The notes under the pieces are model-generated. The model was given only the letters and a program-made list of their open reading frames with translations. It was not told the DNA's origin and did no database searches. Positions 52,244 through 60,544 of a stretch of DNA of 64,000 bases are shown piece after piece. The translations under genes were made by a program, and so were the position numbers. Within the stretch, counting starts at the first letter, position 1. Each line of letters starts with the position of its first letter. The stretch lies in assembly GCA_964410725.1 (NCBI GenBank), contig CAYPID010000005.1, forward strand, positions 7,369 to 71,368, in the 5' to 3' direction. This DNA comes from CALAZP01 sp964410725. GTDB lineage: Bacteria; Bacteroidota; Bacteroidia; Chitinophagales; Saprospiraceae.

Positions 52244-54745
52244 ATGAGAAGGTTTTTTCTAATACTCGGTGCTTTATCCTTGGGAATACAATGGTCAGTT
52301 GCACAACCTATCCGCAAATCCTCTTACGAAACCATGTTAGAGGTAGCGCAAGAACAGTACCAATTAGGCGATTATTACAATGCTATTGAGTGGTATGAAA
52401 AGGCCTTTGAGGAAAAAGGAGATCGAGAATTGCTGCCCAGGATAGCCGAACTACATTATTTACTTAGGGATTATGTTAGGGCTGAAAGAGCTTATGCGAG
52501 AATTCTTAGAAGGGATAATGAAGGATTGATGGACAGCCTTAGGTATTACTACGGTCGTTGTTTGAAGATGAATGGAAAATACCCTGAAGCAATTGAACAG
52601 TTTGGAGCATTTATAAGAACGGCAACTAACCCTACCTTGAAGAAATTGGCTGAAAATGAGAGGCAGGGCGCTGAATTAGGCATAGAAATAGGAGAGACCA
52701 CTAAGGGGGTTACGGTTGAAAATGCTGGAAGAGGCATTAATTCACCTTTTTCGGAATATGCCCCTGTGCTATATAGAGGTGGCCAACAATTGTACTTTGC
52801 GGGTTTCGATACCAAGGATGTCATACTATTAAGTGATGAGGCGGAGGATTATCACGCCAAAATTTATGTCGCTTCTAAAGAGGATTTGGAGTGGGATGAT
52901 GCTCAGCCATTGGACAATAAAATCAATAGACCGGGAGTGCATTCGACTCATGTAAGTTTTACGCCTGACGGCAAAAAAATGTTTTTGACCAGGGCCATTT
53001 TGAACGGCAGCAGTTTGGTGAATCAAAGCAAAATCTATTTTTCAGAATCTTCGGGAGATGGGTGGACAGCGGCTCAGGAAGTACAAGGCGTCAATGGAGA
53101 TTATTTGGCCAAGCACCCTATTTCAGGAGAGCTTTTTGGCAGGGAAGTTTTGTTTTTCACCTCAGATATGGATGGTGGTTTTGGTGGATTTGATATTTAT
53201 TATTCAACCTTATTGAATGATGGTACTTATGACGATCCCGTTAATTTAGGACCTACCATTAATACGCCTGGAGACGAATTCACTCCTTATTATAGAGATG
53301 GAACCTTGTACTTTAGTTCAGACGGTCATCCTGGAATAGGAGGTGCCGATATATTTTATAGTACGTGGGATGGTTCTCAATGGAGTGATCCTCTAAACAT
53401 GGGTAATGGCTTCAATAGCAGTTTGGACGATCGTTATTTCACTTTAGATGAGGAAGGATATGCTGGGTTTTTGATTTCAAATCGCCCGGGTGGAAGGTCT
53501 GCTCATGGTAGAACATGTTGTGATGATATCTATGTCATCGATATTGCCAAAATGTACGCGGACCTCATTGCGGGGCTATTTGATGAAAACAAAGCAGTAT
53601 TAAAAGGGGGGAAAATAACGGTTTACGAATTGGTGGAAAACAATCCTTTGGTCAAGGAGTCTAAGACCAATGAGAATGGTAATCGATTTGATTTTGGGCT
53701 AGACTTGGAAATGCCCTATAGAGTTATTGCAGAAATGGAGGGCTACTATCCAGATACTTTTGAATTCAATACCGTTGGATTAACGGAGTCTCAAACCTTC
53801 CAGCATTTGTTTTATCTGAAGCAAAAGCCTGTGCCACCTAAAGAACCAGAGTATGATACCATCACTATAGAGGAGGCTATTGTCTTGGAAAACATTCTCT
53901 ATAAATTTGATGACGATAGAATTCAAGAGGAAGCAGAATCGGATTTGCAAGTCGTTTTCGATTTGATGACTGAATATCCAGAAATGAAAATTGAACTGAG
54001 TTCTCATACGGACTATCGAGGACCAGACAATTACAATCAAGATCTATCTCAAAGAAGGGCTGAATCTGCTAGAAGATGGCTGGTCAGAAACGGAATCAGT
54101 AGAGAACGAATAGAGGCTACTGGCTATGGGGAAAGCAAACCCAAATTAATTGACTCTAGATTGGCACCTAAATATCCTGATTTTGAACAGGGAACTGTTT
54201 TAACACCTGGATACATTGATAGTTTGACGACAGAAGATCTTCAAGAATTGGCTCATGAAATCAACAGGAGAACGGAGTTTAAAATTCTGGAAGGCCCGAC
54301 TAGTATTATTATTAAAAGAACCAGTCTTAGGAAAGCTTTTCCCGAAAAGGGAATGTTGGACACCATTCCCCCTATTCATTACCTTTCCTCCTTATACGGA
54401 AAAAAGAATTTGAAGGGCGTTCCTATTATGGATTTCGATGAAAGAATCATCCCTTTCGGAAAGGTTAAAAGAGGAGAGAAAAGGTCACATACCTACTATT
54501 TTACTAACCGAGGAGACACCCCCCTAACAATTTCAATGGTCAGCGCATGCGATTGTACGACGACCAATTGGTCTGGCAAACCAGTACCTCCGGGAGGGCG
54601 AGGTAAAATAGAAGTGATTTTCGATTCTACTTCCAAAGATAAGGGGGAAACCATAGATATTGATATTATCCTGGATAATGTAGAACCGGGTTCGGGTAAT
54701 CCTATTTTTGAAGCCATTCAATATACCTTTGAAATAGAGCAATAG
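52244..54745 (+). CDS. PorE-like OmpA-family protein with TPR, PD40 propeller, CRD and C-terminal DUF1573
   Basis: An 833-residue periplasmic protein with a signal peptide (about 1-20). TPR helices cover 25-150 (QLGDYYNAIEWYEKAFEEKGD). A PD40/WD40 propeller covers about 165-430 (VSFTPDGKKMFLTR, LYFSSDGHPGIGGADIFYS). A carboxypeptidase-regulatory-like domain covers about 440-525. The OmpA peptidoglycan-binding domain covers about 545-690, with IELSSHTDYRG (H588, D590) as its core. That order is the one I know for PorE, which anchors T9SS to peptidoglycan. In addition, residues about 725-833 form a DUF1573 (ASH-like) domain (IPFGKVKRGEKRSHTYYF, VSACDCTTTNW), which is unusual here. It follows PorP/SprF by 64 bp; PnuC starts 1 bp after it. 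Confidence 0.88.
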   Translation: MRRFFLILGALSLGIQWSVAQPIRKSSYETMLEVAQEQYQLGDYYNAIEWYEKAFEEKGDRELLPRIAELHYLLRDYVRAERAYARILRRDNEGLMDSLRYYYGRCLKMNGKYPEAIEQFGAFIRTATNPTLKKLAENERQGAELGIEIGETTKGVTVENAGRGINSPFSEYAPVLYRGGQQLYFAGFDTKDVILLSDEAEDYHAKIYVASKEDLEWDDAQPLDNKINRPGVHSTHVSFTPDGKKMFLTRAILNGSSLVNQSKIYFSESSGDGWTAAQEVQGVNGDYLAKHPISGELFGREVLFFTSDMDGGFGGFDIYYSTLLNDGTYDDPVNLGPTINTPGDEFTPYYRDGTLYFSSDGHPGIGGADIFYSTWDGSQWSDPLNMGNGFNSSLDDRYFTLDEEGYAGFLISNRPGGRSAHGRTCCDDIYVIDIAKMYADLIAGLFDENKAVLKGGKITVYELVENNPLVKESKTNENGNRFDFGLDLEMPYRVIAEMEGYYPDTFEFNTVGLTESQTFQHLFYLKQKPVPPKEPEYDTITIEEAIVLENILYKFDDDRIQEEAESDLQVVFDLMTEYPEMKIELSSHTDYRGPDNYNQDLSQRRAESARRWLVRNGISRERIEATGYGESKPKLIDSRLAPKYPDFEQGTVLTPGYIDSLTTEDLQELAHEINRRTEFKILEGPTSIIIKRTSLRKAFPEKGMLDTIPPIHYLSSLYGKKNLKGVPIMDFDERIIPFGKVKRGEKRSHTYYFTNRGDTPLTISMVSACDCTTTNWSGKPVPPGGRGKIEVIFDSTSKDKGETIDIDIILDNVEPGSGNPIFEAIQYTFEIEQ

Positions 54746-54746
54746 C

Positions 54747-55361
54747 ATGGAGGCGCAAACAAGTGCACTTGCTTTTTGGGTTACTGATCCTAATGTTTTG
54801 CTTTTCATAGAAATAGTAGCTGTAATCAGTGGGTTATTCTATGTTGTATTGGCGGTCCTAAAAAAGAGAATGGCTTGGCTTTGGGGTTTTACCAATGCCA
54901 TCATCAGCATCTGGCTGTTTTACCAAATTTCTTTGTTTGCCGAATCATTCCTATACATTTATTATGCCGTCGCTGCTATATATGGATGGTTTCATTGGGG
55001 CATTCATCATGCTGAGAAAAAATTAAAGTTGGTGGATATCCCTGTCCATTGGCATTTTTGGATAGTACCCTTAGGGGTCATTGTGGGAATAGGGCTTGGT
55101 TTTTTATTAGCTGAATATACACAAGCATCTTATCCCTATTTAGACGCCCAGACCACTATATTTAGTTTTATTGCCACTGCGCTAACGGCTAGGCGGGTTC
55201 TTGCCAATTGGATATACTGGATGGTTATTGATTTGGTTACCCTCATGATGTACAGTCTGAAGGACCTCTATTGGTACGCTGGATTAATGTTCATTTATAC
55301 CGTTATTGCCTATTTAGGTTGGACTCGATGGAAAAGAGAATTGGGTAGCAAACCAACCTAA
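54747..55361 (+). CDS. pnuC: Nicotinamide riboside transporter PnuC family
   Basis: A 204-residue inner-membrane protein with about seven helices. The PnuC pattern is clear: IEIVAVISGLFYVVLAVLKKRMAWLWGFTNAIISIWLFY, then YIYYAVAAIYGWFHWG, and the late NWIYWMVIDLVTLMMYSLKDLYWYAGLMFIYTVIAYLGWTRWKRE. The conserved WxxW and YGW signatures are those of vitamin carriers that take up nicotinamide riboside by facilitated diffusion, with trapping by phosphorylation. It starts 1 bp after the PorE-like stop, so it is co-transcribed with envelope genes. No NadR or riboside kinase gene is next to it. Confidence 0.92.
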   Translation: MEAQTSALAFWVTDPNVLLFIEIVAVISGLFYVVLAVLKKRMAWLWGFTNAIISIWLFYQISLFAESFLYIYYAVAAIYGWFHWGIHHAEKKLKLVDIPVHWHFWIVPLGVIVGIGLGFLLAEYTQASYPYLDAQTTIFSFIATALTARRVLANWIYWMVIDLVTLMMYSLKDLYWYAGLMFIYTVIAYLGWTRWKRELGSKPT

Positions 55362-55448
55362 GGGATCGCGTTTTATTTGGAATAAATCTAAATAATATGA
55401 ACCATTAACTTTAGAATTGCGCAGGTTTAGTTTTAGTCCAAAGCTTTT

Positions 55449-55456
55449 TATATTTG
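55449..55456 (+). promoter_or_regulatory. -7 promoter element for the nqr operon
   Basis: TATATTTG is an exact TAnnTTTG match, 70 bp upstream of the nqrA ATG. A TTTAG at 55426-55430 could act as a weak -33 element about 19 bp upstream. Confidence 0.65.
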
Positions 55457-55526
55457 CGTGAGTTTTTAAGAGGGTTTCCAATTAAAATTATAAAGTGTTC
55501 ATTTTCAGCACATTTGAAATAAGATT

Positions 55527-57125
55527 ATGAAAACCAATATTTCTATTTTACTCGTTTTATTTTCTTTTTTTTGGGTTCCTGTCGGTTCTTTTGCACAGAA
55601 TAATACCAGTGGAGGTAATTCAGGAGCTTTAGTTTTGGCACTGTTGGGACTGGCAGTATTCATTTTATTGGTTTGGCTGGCTGATGGACTTCAGTCTGCA
55701 AAGCCCAAGGGAATTTTGGCCAACCTCTCCAAAGGTTCTGCCCCGGATTACGCCAAAGGATTCCAGTTCTTTAATTTGAAGAAGGGACACCAAATTCGTT
55801 TAAAGGGAGGTGCTGAAAAGGAAATGTTGAAAGATAGCAGGATAACGACTTATGCTGTTCAACCTACTAATTTTATTGGGTTATCCCCCATTCCTAAAAT
55901 GAATGTGGAAGTTGGTCAAGAAGTTAAGGCAGGTGATTCCTTATTTTTTGATAAGAAGCAACCAAAAATACAGTTTTGTGCTCCGGTTAGTGGAGAGGTT
56001 GTAGCGGTAAACAGAGGAGAGAAGAGAGCTATCACCGAGGTGGTCATTTTAGCAGATAAAGATATTCAGCACCGTGATTTAGGACAGATTGATGTAGAGG
56101 CAGCTAGTCGAGAAGAGATTGTAACTTATATGGCTGATCATGGTCTGTGGCCTTTAATCCAGGAAAGACCTTTTCAAGTTATGCCGGATTTGGATACCGT
56201 TCCTAGAGATATTTTCATATCGACTTTTGATACGGCACCTTTGGCTCCAGATTTGGATTTTGTAGTTGATGGAAAGGAAAAGGCTTTTCAAAAGGGGTTG
56301 GATGTGTTAGGTAAACTCACCTCTGGCCAAGTTTATTTGGGGTTAGATGCCAACGGTAAAAAGGCACCGTCTAAGACTTTCACTGAGGCCTTGGGAGTAC
56401 AAAAAGTGTACTTCAAGGGAAATCATCCAGCGGGAAATGTAGGGGTTCAAATTCACCACATTGCGCCTATACAATCTGGAGAAAAGGTTTGGACTGTTGG
56501 CGTGCAGGAGGTCATTAACATAGGACAGACTTTCCTCAAAGGGCAGTTAGATTTATCCAGAGTAGTAGCCATTACGGGCAGTGAAGTTGATGATACTGGA
56601 TATATAGCTACCTATGTTGGAGCTAATATAGGTGACTTAGTAAAAGGAAATTTGGAGGATGACCATACCGTAAGATTAATATCTGGCGATGTGCTCAGCG
56701 GCAGTCAAAAAGTGGAAGCGGCATTTTTAGATTTTCACGATGATCAAATAACGGTGGTGAAAGAAGGTGATTACCATGAGATGTTTGGTTGGTTGGTGCC
56801 AGACAAGGCCAGGCCTACAGTATCGAGGTCATTCTTGAGTTATTTTACCGCAGGTAAAAAGAAATTTGAAGCTGATACCAATACCCATGGGGAAGAAAGA
56901 GCATTTGTGGTTACTGGACAGTACGAGCATTTGTTGCCTATGGATATATACCCACAACATTTACTAAAATCTATTCTAACTGGAGATTTGGAAAGGATGG
57001 AAGGGTTGGGTATCAATGAAATAGTAGAAGAAGACATTGCTTTGTGTGAATTTGCCTGTACTTCCAAGCAACCTTTGCAACACATTCTTCGGTCAGGTTT
57101 GGATATGATGAGGGAACAACTATAA
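55527..57125 (+). CDS. nqrA: Na+-translocating NADH:quinone reductase subunit A with N-terminal signal/anchor extension
   Basis: The 532-residue peripheral subunit of Na+-NQR. Family sequence begins at about residue 82 (GFQFFNLKKGHQIRLKGGAEKE) and runs through a biotinyl-lipoyl-like strand (EVGQEVKAGDSLFFDK), DTAPLAPD, and a C-terminal EDIALCEFACTSKQPLQHILRSGLDMMREQL that is strongly NqrA-like. The first 80 residues are extra compared with the well-studied 446-residue Vibrio protein. They contain a signal-peptide-like start (MKTNISILLVLFSFFWVPVGSFAQ), a short polar stretch, and a hydrophobic helix (about 34-52, LVLALLGLAVFILLVWLAD). This would leave the N-terminus outside, one helix crossing the membrane, and the NqrA body in the cytoplasm. 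It is the first gene of a complete operon. Confidence 0.94.
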   Translation: MKTNISILLVLFSFFWVPVGSFAQNNTSGGNSGALVLALLGLAVFILLVWLADGLQSAKPKGILANLSKGSAPDYAKGFQFFNLKKGHQIRLKGGAEKEMLKDSRITTYAVQPTNFIGLSPIPKMNVEVGQEVKAGDSLFFDKKQPKIQFCAPVSGEVVAVNRGEKRAITEVVILADKDIQHRDLGQIDVEAASREEIVTYMADHGLWPLIQERPFQVMPDLDTVPRDIFISTFDTAPLAPDLDFVVDGKEKAFQKGLDVLGKLTSGQVYLGLDANGKKAPSKTFTEALGVQKVYFKGNHPAGNVGVQIHHIAPIQSGEKVWTVGVQEVINIGQTFLKGQLDLSRVVAITGSEVDDTGYIATYVGANIGDLVKGNLEDDHTVRLISGDVLSGSQKVEAAFLDFHDDQITVVKEGDYHEMFGWLVPDKARPTVSRSFLSYFTAGKKKFEADTNTHGEERAFVVTGQYEHLLPMDIYPQHLLKSILTGDLERMEGLGINEIVEEDIALCEFACTSKQPLQHILRSGLDMMREQL

Positions 57126-57140
57126 TAATCCAGTAGTCAA

Positions 57141-58406
57141 ATGAAAAAAACACTTTTAAAATTTGCAAAATCCATCGAACCTAATAAAAAGGAAAGTCCT
57201 TTTTTGCACACATTGTACGATGGTTTTTTTACGTTTTTATTTACACCAAATACTACTACTCACGGTGGTGTCCACATTCGAGATGGCGTTGACTTGAAGC
57301 GTACGATGACCATGGTGGTGATTGCTTTGCAACTGTGTTATTTATACGGTACTGTTAATATTGGTCACCAACATTTCGTAGCTCTTGGGCAATATCCTGA
57401 TTTCTTTGATGGGTTGCACCTAAAGGTAGCATTTGGATTGGTTCAATTGTTACCCATTTTTGCAGTCACCATGTTGGTAGGTTTGGGTATTGAATTTTAC
57501 TATGCCTCCAAAAAAGGGCACAGTATTGAGGAGGGTTTCTTGGTATCGGGTTCATTGATTCCATTAATTATGCCTCCTGACATTCCGTTATGGATTTTGG
57601 CATTATCTGTTGCCTTTGCGGTTTGGATTGGAAAAGAGGCATTTGGAGGTACAGGAATGAATATTTTAAATATTGCATTGTTAGCTAGGGTGTTCATTTT
57701 CTTTGCTTATCCGACAGATATTTCAGGTGATGAAGTCTGGGTAGCTGGTTTGGAAAGTGTCAATTCGGGTTCGGAAGTAGTTTACAACTGGTGGCATACT
57801 GGATTCTTCAATGGAATATTTGAAGGTTTGGGTTGGGCAACTTTCCAAACGGGTTCTACGGTGGTAGATGGATATACTGGAGCTACGCCTTTGAGTTTAG
57901 CTTATCAAGGAGGTTGGGAATCGGTAGCTGCAGTTTATTCTGATGCACAATTATTGTGGGGTTCTATTCCGGGTTCAATAGGGGAAACGAGTAAACCACT
58001 CATTATAGTAGGCGCATTATTATTATTGCTTTCTGGAATCGGAAGTTGGAGAATTATGTTGAGTATGGTTTTTGGAGCGGGGGTGATGTCTCTACTTTTA
58101 AATGCGTGGGGGGCGACACCGTTCATGACAGTTCCTTGGTATTATCAGTTTGTCATGGGTAGCTTTTTATTTGCCATGGTATTTATGGCTACTGATCCTG
58201 TGACAGCAGCATCAACCAATCGAGGTAAGTGGATATATGGGTTTATGATTGGTTTCATTGGTATTATCATTCGAGTTATGAACCCTGCTTATCCAGAGGG
58301 ATGGATGTTAGCTATTTTATTTATGAATGTATTTGCGCCACTCATTGATTATTATGTTTTAGAGGGAAATGTGACCAGAAGAATGAGAAAGCCCAAAACT
58401 GCCTAA
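57141..58406 (+). CDS. nqrB: Na+-translocating NADH:quinone reductase subunit B
   Basis: A 421-residue membrane subunit with about ten helices, part of the Na+ pathway. The covalent FMN site is the threonine T249 in YTGATPLS, equivalent to the conserved SGAT/TGAT flavinylation site. The N-terminal HTLYDGFFTFLFTPNTTT and GGVHIRDGVDLKRTM stretches are characteristic. It starts 15 bp after nqrA. The C-terminus (RKPKTA) is cytoplasmic. Normal for the family. Confidence 0.96.
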   Translation: MKKTLLKFAKSIEPNKKESPFLHTLYDGFFTFLFTPNTTTHGGVHIRDGVDLKRTMTMVVIALQLCYLYGTVNIGHQHFVALGQYPDFFDGLHLKVAFGLVQLLPIFAVTMLVGLGIEFYYASKKGHSIEEGFLVSGSLIPLIMPPDIPLWILALSVAFAVWIGKEAFGGTGMNILNIALLARVFIFFAYPTDISGDEVWVAGLESVNSGSEVVYNWWHTGFFNGIFEGLGWATFQTGSTVVDGYTGATPLSLAYQGGWESVAAVYSDAQLLWGSIPGSIGETSKPLIIVGALLLLLSGIGSWRIMLSMVFGAGVMSLLLNAWGATPFMTVPWYYQFVMGSFLFAMVFMATDPVTAASTNRGKWIYGFMIGFIGIIIRVMNPAYPEGWMLAILFMNVFAPLIDYYVLEGNVTRRMRKPKTA

Positions 58407-58439
58407 TAATTTCGTTGTTAATCTGAAAAAAGAATTAAA

Positions 58440-59162
58440 GTGTACAGCACCAATTACGTTATCGGATTCATTCTTATTCTGACCAGTACGGTGGCTATTG
58501 CCTTAACTGGCCTAAGAGAAGGAACAAAAGAACAAGCAGCGCTCAACGAGGAGATTTTTAATAAAAGGGCCATTTTGGCTGCGGTCAATAGCCACATCCC
58601 AGGTGGCCGTTCGGTAAAAGATCTTTCTGACTCAGAAGTCATTGATTTATTTACTAATAATATAGATCAAATAACGCTCAATATGAAAGGTGAGCCGATA
58701 ACTGAGGTTATGGCTGATAAAATCGATATGGGAAAAGAACGTAAAAAGCCTGAGAGTGAAAGGTTACTCCCATTATTTGTTTACGAAAACCAAGGGGAGA
58801 AGTTTTATATTTTATCCGTTCGCGGAAATGGGTTATGGGATGAAATTTGGGGAAATGTAGCATTGGAAGGGGACCTCAATACAGTAACTGGAGTATCCTT
58901 CGACCACAAGGGTGAAACACCTGGTTTGGGCGCTGAAATCAAAGATAATCCCGCCTTTGGCAAACAATTTGAAGGAAAGAAAATATACGAGGGAGGTCAA
59001 TATAAATCTATTGACGTAGTCAAGGGAGGTGTCAAAAATCAAAACCACGAAGTGGATGGAATTTCTGGAGCTACCATCACAGGTGATGGTGTGGCAGAGA
59101 TGTTGTTTAGGGGCATTAAATATTATGAACCTTATTTGGCTACTCTAAGCCCTACCAATTAA
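58440..59162 (+). CDS. nqrC: Na+-translocating NADH:quinone reductase subunit C, GTG start
   Basis: A 240-residue subunit with one N-terminal membrane helix (NYVIGFILILTSTVAIALTGL) and a periplasmic FMN-binding domain. The flavinylation motif DGISGATITGDGV places FMN on T212. The start is GTG at 58440; the next in-frame ATG is far inside the domain. FMN attachment requires an ApbE-type transferase, which is not in this window. The gene follows nqrB by 33 bp. Length is close to the usual 250-260. Confidence 0.95.
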   Translation: MYSTNYVIGFILILTSTVAIALTGLREGTKEQAALNEEIFNKRAILAAVNSHIPGGRSVKDLSDSEVIDLFTNNIDQITLNMKGEPITEVMADKIDMGKERKKPESERLLPLFVYENQGEKFYILSVRGNGLWDEIWGNVALEGDLNTVTGVSFDHKGETPGLGAEIKDNPAFGKQFEGKKIYEGGQYKSIDVVKGGVKNQNHEVDGISGATITGDGVAEMLFRGIKYYEPYLATLSPTN

Positions 59163-59189
59163 TTTAAAAAGTATTTGAAATTGTAAAAA

Positions 59190-59909
59190 ATGGCAGAGAC
59201 TACGCTTCAAACAGCAAAAACGAAGGAACCTTTGATGCCTTTCGGCAAAAAGGAAAAAAAGCTGCTTACTGATCCTTTAAGTGATAATAATCCAATTACT
59301 GTTCAGGTATTGGGAATTTGTTCTGCTTTGGCGGTTACCTCTTTGGTCTATCCATCGGTGGTAATGTCTATCGCGGTAATTTTTGTAACTGCTTTTTCCA
59401 GCTTGTTTACTTCTATCTTGAGGAATTACATTCCCAAGCAGGTTCGTATGATTGTTCAGTTGGTCATTATTGCCACCTTAGTAACCATAGTCGAATTGGT
59501 GCTTAAGTATTTCAATTATCCTATTTACAAGCAATTGAGTGTTTATATCGGCTTGATTATTACCAACTGTATCGTTATGGGTAGATTAGAAGCTTTTGCT
59601 ATGGCTAATACACCTTGGAAGTCATTTTTAGATGGTATTGGAAATGGATTGGGTTATGGAGTTATTCTGGTAGCAGTTGGTGTAGTCCGAGAAGTATTTG
59701 GTAAGGGTAGCTTATTTGCCGGTAGCCCCATTGAACTTAAGATAATCGGTCCCAATAGTGATTATTTCATTAATACTGCTACTAATGAGTGGTTTTCTTG
59801 GTATGCCAATAACAACTTGATGGTTTTGCCAGCAGCTGCTATGTTTATCATTGGAATTTTTATCTGGATTCAGCGTAGTGTTAATCCTAAATTAGTAGAC
59901 ATCTCCTAG
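59190..59909 (+). CDS. nqrD: Na+-translocating NADH:quinone reductase subunit D
   Basis: A 239-residue integral membrane subunit with six predicted helices, related to RnfA/E and NqrE. The family core (NPITVQVLGICSALAVTS, NYIPKQVRMIVQLVIIATLVTIVE, IGLIITNCIVMGRLEAFAM) is clear; the conserved cysteines (GICSAL, TNCIV) are those proposed to hold an iron site with NqrE. About 35 extra, polar residues precede the first helix (KKEKKLLTDPLSDNNP), slightly longer than in Vibrio. It is in the middle of the nqr operon, 27 bp after nqrC. Confidence 0.95.
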   Translation: MAETTLQTAKTKEPLMPFGKKEKKLLTDPLSDNNPITVQVLGICSALAVTSLVYPSVVMSIAVIFVTAFSSLFTSILRNYIPKQVRMIVQLVIIATLVTIVELVLKYFNYPIYKQLSVYIGLIITNCIVMGRLEAFAMANTPWKSFLDGIGNGLGYGVILVAVGVVREVFGKGSLFAGSPIELKIIGPNSDYFINTATNEWFSWYANNNLMVLPAAAMFIIGIFIWIQRSVNPKLVDIS

Positions 59910-59926
59910 ACTTTAAAAACTAAAAA

Positions 59927-60538
59927 ATGGAATTTTTTAATATATTTATTAAGGCTGCTTTTGTCGAAAACCTAGTTTTAGCTTATTTCTTAGGTATGTG
60001 TTCTTATTTAGCAGTTTCCAAAACCGTTAAGACTGCCTTCGGTTTGGGTTTGGCTGTAATCTTTGTTTTGGGGATTACTATGCCTATCAATTGGTTGATT
60101 CAGGAATACTTGTTAAGTGAGTCTGGGGTTTTTGGTATGGACTTAACCTTTCTTAGGTTTATAATTTTTATTGCGGTTATTGCGTCTATGGTTCAGTTGG
60201 TAGAAATGGTAGTAGAGAAATTTTCTCCAGCTCTTTATACAGCACTTGGAATATTTCTTCCTTTGATTACGGTAAACTGTGCGATTTTAGGTGGTTCTTT
60301 GTTTATGGTAAGCCGTGAATATAACTTTACACAATCTGTAGCTTTTGGTTTAGGAGGTGGTTTTGGATGGTTCCTTGCGATTATCGCTATTGCTGCAATT
60401 AGAGAAAAAATTAAATACTCAAATGTTCCTCCGGCATTAAGGGGTCTTGGAATGGCTTTCATTCTTACCGGTCTTATGGGTATTGCATTTATGAGTTTAA
60501 TGGGTATTGACCCAGCTGCTTTGGCAGCCAACCAATAA
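59927..60538 (+). CDS. nqrE: Na+-translocating NADH:quinone reductase subunit E
   Basis: A 203-residue integral membrane subunit, the pseudo-symmetric partner of NqrD. Helices include FVENLVLAYFLGMCSYLAVSKTVKTAFGLG and LGIFLPLITVNCAILGGSLFM; both conserved cysteine positions (GMCSYL, VNCAIL) are present, in line with the proposed intramembrane iron centre shared with NqrD. It follows nqrD by 17 bp and precedes nqrF by 6 bp. Length and sequence are standard. Confidence 0.96.
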   Translation: MEFFNIFIKAAFVENLVLAYFLGMCSYLAVSKTVKTAFGLGLAVIFVLGITMPINWLIQEYLLSESGVFGMDLTFLRFIIFIAVIASMVQLVEMVVEKFSPALYTALGIFLPLITVNCAILGGSLFMVSREYNFTQSVAFGLGGGFGWFLAIIAIAAIREKIKYSNVPPALRGLGMAFILTGLMGIAFMSLMGIDPAALAANQ

Positions 60539-60544
60539 AAAAAT

